Below, in pieces: positions 35,848-42,774 of a stretch of 64,000 nt of DNA; the stretch's first letter is position 1, and every line of letters starts with the position of its first letter. The stretch comes from JAWXBT01 sp964523015 (GTDB lineage Bacteria; Bdellovibrionota_C; UBA2361; J135). A program made the translations under genes and the position numbers. The notes under the pieces are model-generated. The model was not told the origin of the DNA, searched no databases, and was given only the letters and a program-made list of their open reading frames with translations. The stretch is from positions 76,960 through 140,959 of the forward strand of contig CAZFXN010000001.1 in the NCBI GenBank assembly GCA_964523015.1, given 5' to 3'.

Positions 35848-36161
35848 GAGTTTTGATCGATGAATGTCTTCCAAGGAAACTAAGGCTCCTTTTGGTTGGG
35901 CATGAAACTGTTACCGTTACTCAAGCAGGGTGGATGGGAATTAAAAATGGAAAATTACTTGAATTAGCTCAAGATGGTTTTGATGTTTTTATTACGATCG
36001 ACCAAAATCTGGCTGCACAACAACATCTTCCTAAATTCAAGATTGCTGTGATCGTTATCGAAGCAAACTCTAATGAACTAGAACAGCTTGTGCCACTAGT
36101 TCCAAAACTACTCGAATTATTAGCCAAACCGATCTCTGGCGTACATCGCTTAGCGGCATAG
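35844..36161 (+). CDS. DUF5615 PIN-like protein, putative toxin
   Basis: The product has 105 residues. It starts MRVLIDECLPRKLRLLLVGH, with the D-E of PIN-like sites, then FDVFITIDQNLAAQQ with a second acidic site. This is the DUF5615 family that accompanies DUF433. A ribonuclease role is inferred from the fold; it has rarely been tested. It is coupled to the DUF433 gene by ATGA. Confidence 0.88.
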   Translation: MRVLIDECLPRKLRLLLVGHETVTVTQAGWMGIKNGKLLELAQDGFDVFITIDQNLAAQQHLPKFKIAVIVIEANSNELEQLVPLVPKLLELLAKPISGVHRLAA

Positions 36162-36211
36162 CGTTTAGGCTGAATCCTATTAATCCTATCCTATTAATCC
36201 TACAAAAACTA

Positions 36212-36538
36212 TTACGCAGCCTCTATCAAAGGTTCACTAGCTTCTAAGATCTCAACTACCTTGTCGGAAGTGCATATCACACAATGTTGTAGATTTACCC
36301 AAGGTAGACTAGTTCCATGCTCAGAGCTTCTGAGCCAATGTGAGTCCTTAAGTGTGAAAGTGTTTCCGTCCGAGGTACAGGCAAGCAGATCTTTGTTTAT
36401 GTGGTCTTCGACTCTTAGAGTTCGGTAACTAAGAACATCCCTAAATGTTATTCGCACATCGATTTCTAGGGGCAGCGCATTGGTCACAACTCGAACCGCG
36501 ATTTGGCCGTCGTCGAACAGAAGTAACACTAAAAACAC
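36212..36538 (-). CDS. hypothetical protein
   Basis: The product has 108 residues and a GTG start. The N-terminal part (FDDGQIAVRVVTNALPLEID, then ITFRDVLSYRTLRVED) looks like a real beta-rich protein, and the C-terminus ends in an acidic helix. The start lies inside an inverted repeat (36534-36626), so the gene may have lost its true 5' end. The region is somewhat richer in G+C than its neighbours. It is convergent with the DUF5615 gene. Function unknown. Confidence 0.45.
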   Translation of the reverse strand: MFLVLLLFDDGQIAVRVVTNALPLEIDVRITFRDVLSYRTLRVEDHINKDLLACTSDGNTFTLKDSHWLRSSEHGTSLPWVNLQHCVICTSDKVVEILEASEPLIEAA

Positions 36539-36626
36539 AGGAGGACGCGGAATACGCGGAGTTAGGAAATCACAAGGAAAAGTACTATCTCAAACACCTC
36601 CGAGAACTACCGCGCTCTCCTGTGTT
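36534..36626. repeat. imperfect inverted repeat, possible small mobile element
   Basis: AACACAGGAGGACGCGG (36534-36550) is matched in inverse orientation by CCGCGCTCTCCTGTGTT (36610-36626), 15 of 17 paired. A weaker match continues inward (CGCGGAG against CTCCGAG). Between the arms lie about 59 bases without a gene. The composition differs from the AT-rich flanks. It could be a MITE-like insertion or an RNA hairpin. Confidence 0.5.
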
Positions 36627-36717
36627 AATCCCAAATAGAATCACCACTGACCTACATCAACAAATATAACAATCAGATTAGTTCTACTAAAGCGTTATAC
36701 TAAAGTGCTAGTGAATA

Positions 36718-37242
36718 CTAAAGAATCGTACCAGAAAATGGCAACAAGCCAACATTCTGTGATCTTTTAATAGCTCGTGCGATTCTTCTTTGGTTGTATG
36801 CACTCAACCCTGTCAGACGTCTTGGTAAAATTCTGCCACGCTCACTTAAGAAACGGGAAAGAACTCTGACATCACGGAAATCAATTTTTAAATTTGGATT
36901 CTCTTCGAATGGATCAGCTTTTCTTTTCTTTCTAAAAAACAGAACTCGCTGCATTGGTTGCAGAAATTGCTGTGGCTCATGAGTTGCTGCCTTTTTGCCT
37001 CTATCCTCAGCAACACTTACTGGGCGACCATTAAACACTTTGCCATTTAACTGCTCAGTTGCTTTAACTGCATCCTCTGGAACTGCCATCTCAATAAAGC
37101 AATATCCACGTGACTTGCCAGTCTCTCGATCAGTTACAAGTGTAATATTAACGACAGGACCAACTTCTGAGAAAATCTTTTTAAGATCTTCAATCTTAAG
37201 TTCAAAATCAAGGTTACTTACAAACAGCTTATTATTGGACAT
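36718..37242 (-). CDS. rpsR: RRM RNA-binding domain fused to ribosomal protein bS18
   Basis: One uninterrupted 174-residue frame joins two domains. Residues 1 to about 80 are an RRM: RNP2 LFVSNL at 6-11, RNP1 RGYCFIEM at 45-52, with DLKKIFSEVGPV and KATEQLNGKVFNGRPVSV in the right places. After a short linker (about 81-98) comes bS18: VLFFRKKRKADPF, then IDFRDVRVLSRFLSERGRIL, PRRLTGLSAYNQRRIARAIK and RSQNVGLLPFSG. These match ribosomal S18, including its loading P-R-R-x-T-G and A-I-K-R segments. Ordinary bS18 is about 75 residues and sits with rpsF, ssb or rplI; here it stands alone. The fusion may bring extra RNA binding near bS18 on the 30S platform. Confidence 0.88.
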   Translation of the reverse strand: MSNNKLFVSNLDFELKIEDLKKIFSEVGPVVNITLVTDRETGKSRGYCFIEMAVPEDAVKATEQLNGKVFNGRPVSVAEDRGKKAATHEPQQFLQPMQRVLFFRKKRKADPFEENPNLKIDFRDVRVLSRFLSERGRILPRRLTGLSAYNQRRIARAIKRSQNVGLLPFSGTIL

Positions 37243-37619
37243 AGCAACAAATCACAGAAAAAAAATTAAACTAATGAAAGTCAAACTAATTAAAAATCAA
37301 ACCAAATATCTCCAAACAAATTGGCAAACAATTTAATAGCTTGGAGGTGCGGATACTAAATAACACTGCATAAAAAGTCAAGGAAGCCGGAGGCAATCCT
37401 AAATTTACAAAATTAGGTTTGATCAATCAAAACACCCAGATCCATTTTAAATCAGAAATGAGCTACTTACGTAAGTGTTACACATATTTTTACCTTCCCA
37501 ACTTCTTTAATATATTGACCAAGTAACTTTAAGTAGCTAAAAGCTTTAGTTGAGTTAAACCTACTTGGTTTTACTAGTTGTAACGATTGAATTTTTTGTG
37601 GGTGGGGGCCAATAAGCTT
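37243..37619. other. 377-base intergenic region between divergent genes
   Basis: It must hold the promoters of the RRM-bS18 gene (leftward) and of the small gene at 37620 (rightward). The sequence is AT-rich with no convincing ORF. I see no strong hairpin or consensus promoter that I would assign. Confidence 0.5.
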
Positions 37620-37949
37620 ATGAGTACAGCATCTGCGGCAAGTGGTTTTTTCAATCCGAACGGATCAGATCAACAGTTAGCACCATCACCAGTCAAGCCT
37701 GAGAGAAATCTCTTGGCTGCGGTTTTGGCTAGAGCGATTTGTGATGCATTCGGTTCAGCTCAGTGCGATAGACATGAGGTGAGAAGTGCTCGCCAGTGGC
37801 TTTTCGGTCAACTGACACCTAAACTACCTTTTAGCTTTGCTTGGGTAGCAATTCATTTAGACCTTGATCCTGTATCACTTCAACTGACACTTAGAAACTA
37901 CGAAGGCAATCCTGATATGATTCAGGAAAGACTAAATTTCTTAAGGTAG
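37620..37949 (+). CDS. hypothetical small protein
   Basis: This encodes 110 residues from ATG 37620; a TTG at 37587 could add eleven. After a Ser/Pro-rich start, the sequence AVLARAICDAFGS, then SARQWLFGQLTPKLPFSFAW and VAIHLDLDPVSLQLTLRNYE follows. It resembles small uncharacterised proteins with an A-R-x-W-L ... P-F-S-F ... L-D-L-D-P pattern that may be a helical DNA- or RNA-polymerase-linked fold, but I cannot name the family. It is followed by a strong terminator. Confidence 0.6.
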   Translation: MSTASAASGFFNPNGSDQQLAPSPVKPERNLLAAVLARAICDAFGSAQCDRHEVRSARQWLFGQLTPKLPFSFAWVAIHLDLDPVSLQLTLRNYEGNPDMIQERLNFLR

Positions 37950-38032
37950 TTTTCCTAAAATAGTGCTTCCTAAGATAGTTTCCTAAGATAGTACAGCCGA
38001 AGATAGAAACATCTTCTCGCAAATATAAATTG

Positions 38033-38062
38033 AAAGAGCCCACTACTAAGCGGGCTCTTTTT
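38033..38062 (+). terminator. rho-independent terminator
   Basis: AAAGAGCCC (38033-38041) and GGGCTCTTT (38052-38060) form a perfect 9-bp stem with a 10-base loop, followed by more T. It ends the 37620-37949 transcript. The A-rich 5' side lets it work in the other direction for the lipoprotein gene at 38093. Confidence 0.9.
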
Positions 38063-38092
38063 GATCTTACCTAAAAGGTACCTGCCAATAGC

Positions 38093-38635
38093 TTAACCGT
38101 ACCTGCCACAGACATTAGCCCTAGCTCCACCTTCAACTGTAAAAACATAGGTCTCTGACCCTTTCCTACAAGTTGCTTTTATCTCTGCAGCATCAGAGCA
38201 CTTAAAGTTTGCCCGCCAATGCTGTCTATTTCCATTAGCGAAACAGCTATATGGAGTATGAGTCCAAGGCACGTTATTGATACAAACAAGGCTTGAAGTA
38301 GTGCCATCTCTTAAAGGAACTGAGCAGCTATCAAATTGTTTACTATATTTAGAGCTTATAATGACAACTAAGTTCCCAGCCCCAGCCCCATGATCATCAC
38401 CAGATGGCTTCCATAAATTACCTTCATTACCAAAATTTTCTGTAGTTTTGGATCCTGCTGGAGGGGCAATAGGCCCCTCTGCTATTGGATCAACTATCGA
38501 ATCCCCTTGAGCACTTGGATCAGGAGTAGCCACTTCAGGATTCCCGCCTGTCTCATCAATAAAAGTATTGTTATCACTGCTCCCACATGCTGCTAAAGAC
38601 ATGACCGCTGATAATATAATAATTCTTTTAAGCAT
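38093..38635 (-). CDS. lipoprotein with EGNLWKP domain
   Basis: The 180-residue product has a lipoprotein signal (IIILSAVMSLAAC, Cys 17), then an acidic Pro-rich spacer to about 65. The C-terminal ~110 residues contain EGNLWKPSGDDHG (from 71), six cysteines likely to form disulfides, and ANGNRQHW (133-140). EGNLWKP and ANGNR-x-x-W also occur in the same order in the exported protein at 57126-58526, so this is a shared, apparently undescribed extracellular domain. Expected location is the outer membrane or cell surface. Function unknown. Confidence 0.7.
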   Translation of the reverse strand: MLKRIIILSAVMSLAACGSSDNNTFIDETGGNPEVATPDPSAQGDSIVDPIAEGPIAPPAGSKTTENFGNEGNLWKPSGDDHGAGAGNLVVIISSKYSKQFDSCSVPLRDGTTSSLVCINNVPWTHTPYSCFANGNRQHWRANFKCSDAAEIKATCRKGSETYVFTVEGGARANVCGRYG

Positions 38636-38784
38636 AATTATTTCCTTATTTAATGATTCAAGAGTCTAGGAGGAGCATGATTCTGTCAATGGTAAATAGT
38701 ATAGATCAAAACCATTAAACTGCATTGTCTACACCATTATCTATTGTCTTTTGGTAGTGGTGCTTGTTAAAAAGATCGGTGATA

Positions 38785-38985
38785 ATGCCTGTAATGGAGT
38801 TAGTAAGCACTAAATTTAATCGAAACCTATTATTAAGTATCCTAGTTGTTGGATTAGTTCTTTTTATCCGATTAGTTGATGTGGCAATAATTCATAATAA
38901 CTGGAGAGGACTTATCATTAGTTCAATTCACATACTGATTGTTAGCTGTGGTAGTTATTTTATCTTGAAAAGATCAGGAAACTAG
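38785..38985 (+). CDS. small two-helix membrane protein
   Basis: This encodes about 66 residues from ATG 38785 (TTG at 38764 or ATG at 38794 are alternatives). Two hydrophobic segments are seen: LLLSILVVGLVLFIRLVDV and GLIISSIHILIVSCGSYF. No family is recognised. It is divergent from the lipoprotein gene and stands alone before the ECF sigma gene. Its small size makes the call modest. Confidence 0.4.
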   Translation: MPVMELVSTKFNRNLLLSILVVGLVLFIRLVDVAIIHNNWRGLIISSIHILIVSCGSYFILKRSGN

Positions 38986-39207
38986 CATCGAGTTATTATG
39001 CCCAACTCTGTATCTAGTGCAGTCTGATACATATAAACACCGTTTGACTTAAGCTCGTCTCTAACCTAGCGCGTTTCCATCCATTTTTTACAAAACATTT
39101 ACGAATCCTCTATGCAAGGGTGACAACTATTAGTTCCCATCATGCAACAAATGCATACAAGAAAATTGAGCCGAAACAAATCGCCAAGTAAAACCAAGGA
39201 GGGAACG

Positions 39208-39876
39208 ATGGCACGTAAAGCAAAAATTAAAGATCAAGAGCCGAAAGAGTTAACTGATCTTCAGTTAGTAGAGAATTTAAAAAATGGATCAGAAGAGGCA
39301 TTTGATACAATCGTAAGAAAGTATGAGTCAAAGATCTTTAATTTAGCAATTAGCTTTACCCGTAATACCGAAGATGCGGAAGAAGTTCTACAAGACGTAT
39401 TTGTAACTCTTTTTAGAAAAGTAGATAGTTTTCAGGGAAAATCTGCATTCTCAAGTTGGTTATATAGAATAACTGTAAATGCCGCTTTTATGCGGCTTAG
39501 AAAAAACCGCCAAGAGAAAAGTACTCCTGTAGAGGACATTACTCCTGCTATGGAGATGCAATCTGGGGATATTGATAAGGCTTCTTTTCCATCAAGTGAA
39601 ACGATCTCTATTAACGAAGAGCTTAAATCCACCCTCTTTAAAGCTATTAATAAGCTTCCAGATGAGTACAGAAACGTTTTTATCCTAAGAGACGTTGATG
39701 GATTAACCAATAAGGAGACCGGCGAGATTTTAACCCTATCGATACCAGCAGTTAAATCTAGGCTTCATAGAGCTAGGTTGATGCTAAGAAAGAAGCTTCA
39801 AAGGTGCTATCAGGATTATACCTCTTCAACTGAGATAGCTGGAATTGCCCCTAGGTATCTTCATGAGGGAAGTTAA
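39208..39876 (+). CDS. ECF sigma factor (RpoE-like)
   Basis: This encodes 223 residues from ATG 39208, chosen because AAGGAGGG lies just before it; the frame is open to ATG 39142. Region 2 reads FDTIVRKYESKIFNLAISFT, then EEVLQDVFVTLFRKVDSFQG and FSSWLYRITVNAAFMRLRKN. Region 4 reads LPDEYRNVFILRDVDGLTNK and IPAVKSRLHRARLMLRKKL. A longer acidic linker joins the two regions. It directs RNA polymerase to a specialised promoter set. No anti-sigma gene is adjacent, so its control is not visible here. Confidence 0.92.
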   Translation: MARKAKIKDQEPKELTDLQLVENLKNGSEEAFDTIVRKYESKIFNLAISFTRNTEDAEEVLQDVFVTLFRKVDSFQGKSAFSSWLYRITVNAAFMRLRKNRQEKSTPVEDITPAMEMQSGDIDKASFPSSETISINEELKSTLFKAINKLPDEYRNVFILRDVDGLTNKETGEILTLSIPAVKSRLHRARLMLRKKLQRCYQDYTSSTEIAGIAPRYLHEGS

Positions 39877-40144
39877 ACCGAAAAGTCCTTCATTCTCAAA
39901 TTACTAACGATGTTCTATTTATTTGACTCTGAGTCAAATAATATGTAACACTCTACGAATCTCACCTAATAACAATGCATAGAGACAGATTCTCTATGCG
40001 ATTGCATCTAATAATCTTAGTGATTTCAGGGTGTTGTAGGTTTCCTGAGTATCTTAGAAGGTTCTTAACAATCGCAAAAGAATAGAAAAAAAGAGAAAAA
40101 GAAGAGAAGAGTCAATTAAACTAAGTTAACGAGGTAGTGTAGTT

Positions 40145-40864
40145 ATGTGTAATCAAAAATTTCTTATTAGTGGCTTATTCCTTTCTTCCTGCTTATTTCT
40201 AAGTTCGGCGATTGCGGAAGATTATTCTTATCTTCCATCAGCGGATCCGATTATCCTTGAAGCAAAAACACAGTGTGAAAAGGATATAAATAAAGCACGA
40301 AAGAGTATCAAAAAAGCATGTAAAAATATTGCAAAGCTTAATGGTAAGAGCATCCCTAAAGAGGAAGCAAGGATCACTAAAGAAGAGCAAAAATTAATTT
40401 CTACCGTTAATAAGAATGATACTAAGCTTGTCCAAACTCAGCAAAAACTACACAACTCCTGTGAAAAATCAAAAAACAGTATCTATCAGCAGTTGGCTAA
40501 GAATACACTCTTAAAGCAAAATATACTGAGTGCGATTGGTAACTGTGTCCTTGGCATATTTGGCATTGGAGATGGTTGCTCTGATAAGAACCAAAAGGAT
40601 CTATTAAAACTGATTGATCAGGACTCAAAATTACTTCTAAAGCTTGAGGCGCTAGATGATAAATGCGATCAGAAAAAGCAACAGAATATTCAGAAAACAA
40701 CACAAAAGAACAATGATACTGCATTCAAAGCTGAATCTAATATCACTGGATACGATCTTAACATTCAAAGCTTTGAAAGCGATATCGTAGAATTTATTAA
40801 TGATATCGACGATTACAATGACCAGATCGCAGCTTGTGGTGGTCCACAAGTAAGTTGTCCGTAA
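40145..40864 (+). CDS. exported coiled-coil hypothetical protein
   Basis: The 239-residue product has a Sec signal peptide (FLISGLFLSSCLFLSSAIA, cleavage about residue 24). A lysine- and glutamine-rich, strongly helical mature part follows, with likely coiled coils (about 40-125 and 160-210) and seven cysteines. A hydrophobic segment lies between them (ILSAIGNCVLGIFGIG). No family is recognised. Its end is followed at once by a perfect hairpin terminator. Periplasmic or surface location is inferred. Confidence 0.65.
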   Translation: MCNQKFLISGLFLSSCLFLSSAIAEDYSYLPSADPIILEAKTQCEKDINKARKSIKKACKNIAKLNGKSIPKEEARITKEEQKLISTVNKNDTKLVQTQQKLHNSCEKSKNSIYQQLAKNTLLKQNILSAIGNCVLGIFGIGDGCSDKNQKDLLKLIDQDSKLLLKLEALDDKCDQKKQQNIQKTTQKNNDTAFKAESNITGYDLNIQSFESDIVEFINDIDDYNDQIAACGGPQVSCP

Positions 40865-40877
40865 TCAAAAATACAAG

Positions 40878-40906
40878 GTAAAAGAGGATTAATCGTCCTC
40901 TTTTAC
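40878..40906. terminator. perfect hairpin, bidirectional terminator
   Basis: GTAAAAGAGGA (40878-40888) pairs with TCCTCTTTTAC (40896-40906) around a 7-base loop. It separates the exported-protein gene from the convergent receiver-DHp gene. The T-rich arm serves the plus-strand transcript and the A-rich arm the minus-strand one. Confidence 0.75.
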
Positions 40907-40949
40907 TCGCCCTCTTTTAACCGTCATCTTTTACTCGTCCTCTTTTACT
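40894..40949. repeat. four tandem 14-bp repeats
   Basis: The unit CGTCCTCTTTTACT occurs four times in a row with one to three changes per copy (40894, 40908, 40922, 40936). It includes one arm of the terminator hairpin and reaches into the last codons of the minus-strand gene, whose C-terminal VKEDE comes from the repeat. Confidence 0.85.
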
Positions 40950-41719
40950 TCAAAAATATTAATGCCGCTATGATAGTCCTCTGTCTTAGCGGCATCAACT
41001 TTTTTAAGACTCTGAATTAGCTGAGTTAACTTATTAAGATTTAGCTTCATCGCCGAAATTGTATCTTTATGTCGCGCATCCTCTGGAGGTAAAGACTCAA
41101 GCAGATGAAAGTGTAACTTAAGTGCTGTTATAGGCTGTCCCAAAGCATGAGCGGCAGTCCCTGCAAGTTGAGTAGCACATAGCTGTCTCTCTTGAAGTAT
41201 AATTTTATCCTGTGCCTCTTGCAGCAGTTGATTTTGATAGATTAGTTTTAGACTCAATGTTCTGGCTCTAAGTAATACTAAAAGTCTTGCTTTTAATTCT
41301 TGAAAAACAAATGGCTTTGTTAAAAAATCATCTGCCCCCTCTTCAAAGGCTGCAATTTTATACTTAAGAGTATCAACCTTACTCTTTTGATCCGTCATAC
41401 TAGTCAGAATTAAGATCGGAACGAGATTTCCTTCAGGTTGCTCTTTTATCCATTTGCATAGATCAAGATTTCGACCATCTATTGCTGTAAGATCAAGGAT
41501 GACCAGATCAGGTAAAGTTCTGCTGTACTCCTCTTTAGCTTGCAATGCCGTCGAAGCAGGAAATGCCCTATGTCCCATTGATGATAAAGTTCTACAGACT
41601 AGATCACTCACCTCATGGTCCTGATCTACGATAAGCACTGAAAAGCTGTGCTTATCAGTGTCAGCTTTCTTTATATGCTTATTTTTTGTGTAATTGTGAG
41701 TAGTTAAAGAAGTTGCCAA
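40931..41719 (-). CDS. receiver domain fused to a DHp-like domain, no ATPase
   Basis: The 262-residue product has an N-terminal receiver with VDQD, D76 (LVILDLTAIDGRN), a T/S switch in ILTSMTDQ and K135 (DDFLTKPF). A long helix follows (about 150-185), then LAGTAAHALGQPITALKLHF with His about 191 and a second helix, the shape of a kinase dimerisation domain. There is no HATPase. It is the second such protein in the window. It lies downstream of the T3SS genes on the same strand after a 175-base gap, so a regulatory link to secretion is possible but unproven. Confidence 0.8.
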   Translation of the reverse strand: MATSLTTHNYTKNKHIKKADTDKHSFSVLIVDQDHEVSDLVCRTLSSMGHRAFPASTALQAKEEYSRTLPDLVILDLTAIDGRNLDLCKWIKEQPEGNLVPILILTSMTDQKSKVDTLKYKIAAFEEGADDFLTKPFVFQELKARLLVLLRARTLSLKLIYQNQLLQEAQDKIILQERQLCATQLAGTAAHALGQPITALKLHFHLLESLPPEDARHKDTISAMKLNLNKLTQLIQSLKKVDAAKTEDYHSGINIFEVKEDE

Positions 41720-41894
41720 AACGTAACCTATATTAAAATCCCTATATAGATTATCTGCATTTTTTAAGGACTTCTAAAGGGAAAGTACGAATTAAATAGA
41801 TCTCCATTAACGCACCTAAATTACTACTATTTTCATGGCAGGATTCGATAGAAATCCCATGGAATACAAATAGAATGGAAATGTTCCAGGCGGA

Positions 41895-42218
41895 TCACTT
41901 GATCCGTAGCACACCCTTTAGTTGCTCTGTAATAGTAGGGTCAGTAAGTAAAATATCCTCTACAAAGAGGCGTGTTTTCTCTGCCTGCTGACCAGTAAGT
42001 GATAATTTCGTTACTACATTGCTAGATATTGCTGTCACTGCCTCCTCAACGGAGTGAAATACAGTGCTCTTTAGTGATTCAATCTCCTCTTTCCATAAAT
42101 TTATTAACTCTTCTGTTTCCCGACTAGGGGTATCTGTGCTCTCTTTTGGTTTAAAAAAACTCTTAATCTTTTGCTTAGAAACCTCTTTTTCATCAAGAAT
42201 CTTTTGACTCTTCGCCAT
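41895..42218 (-). CDS. small unknown protein at the end of the T3SS operon
   Basis: This encodes 107 residues from ATG 42218; the frame is open three codons more. It is charged and helical (ILDEKEVSKQKIKSFFKPKE; ELINLWKEEIESLK; LTGQQAEKTRLFVEDIL). It overlaps the TPR lipoprotein gene by 26 bases and is the last gene of the run with sctV, sctQ and sctJ. The position suggests an export-apparatus accessory, chaperone or substrate, but no family is recognised. Confidence 0.6.
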   Translation of the reverse strand: MAKSQKILDEKEVSKQKIKSFFKPKESTDTPSRETEELINLWKEEIESLKSTVFHSVEEAVTAISSNVVTKLSLTGQQAEKTRLFVEDILLTDPTITEQLKGVLRIK

Positions 42219-42774
42219 GACTATCACCTTTATTAAATGGATCTGATCTATTGATCTGATCCTGATTATGCCTTAGTAGCGGACTCCTTCCTACTACCCA
42301 AGCCTTTAAAAGCTCCCTTTTAGCGTAAAAGGTGCTCTCACCTTTATATTCAGCTAAAAATACCGAAAAGTTTCCTCTTATTTTATAATTTGAGGGGTCT
42401 TGCGCCAATGCTTGTAAATACAGTTGGTTAGCGACCTCTAAGTTTCCCTGCTGTTCCTTAAGGAGAGCTAAATTACCAAGGGCGTTAGCATAGGATGGAT
42501 CTACCGCATATGCAGTCCTAAACAGCCTCTCTGCGCGCTCATGCTCCCCCCTAAGCATTGCTACAGAACCAAGACCATCAAGGGCAGCAGCGAATCGCCC
42601 AATCTCATAGGCAGCCTCAAAAGTAGCTTCAGCCTCTTCTAGATCCCCTTGTCGTAGCATCACAACCCCTTCGTCAATGAGCTGCAACGCTTTGTGCCGC
42701 TCAGTTAACTCAGGTTGATAGATATAACATCCCTGCAAAAAAAGTATGAAGCCTGTAACTAGAACTTTTTTCAT
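42193..42774 (-). CDS. TPR lipoprotein of the T3SS operon
   Basis: The 193-residue product has a lipoprotein signal (VLVTGFILFLQGC, Cys 16). At least three TPR units follow (DEGVVMLRQGDLEEAEATFE; LGSVAMLRGEHERAERLF; GNLALLKEQQGNLEVANQLY). Its start overlaps the sctV stop (42771-42774, ATGA). TPR lipoproteins in T3SS and related machines act as pilotins or secretin-assembly factors, and that is the likely role here. A general lipoprotein role cannot be excluded. The C-terminal ~50 residues are basic and unrecognised. Confidence 0.75.
   Translation of the reverse strand: MKKVLVTGFILFLQGCYIYQPELTERHKALQLIDEGVVMLRQGDLEEAEATFEAAYEIGRFAAALDGLGSVAMLRGEHERAERLFRTAYAVDPSYANALGNLALLKEQQGNLEVANQLYLQALAQDPSNYKIRGNFSVFLAEYKGESTFYAKRELLKAWVVGRSPLLRHNQDQINRSDPFNKGDSHGEESKDS

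Noticed and set aside
36445..36669. Plus-strand ORF over the inverted repeat
   Set aside because: It runs through the inverted repeat and opposite the more protein-like minus-strand ORF; no ribosome binding site or family.
40894..40949. CRISPR array from the 14-bp tandem repeats (and the 12-bp repeats at 28927 and 45564)
   Set aside because: The units are too short, follow each other without spacers, and no cas gene is in the window.
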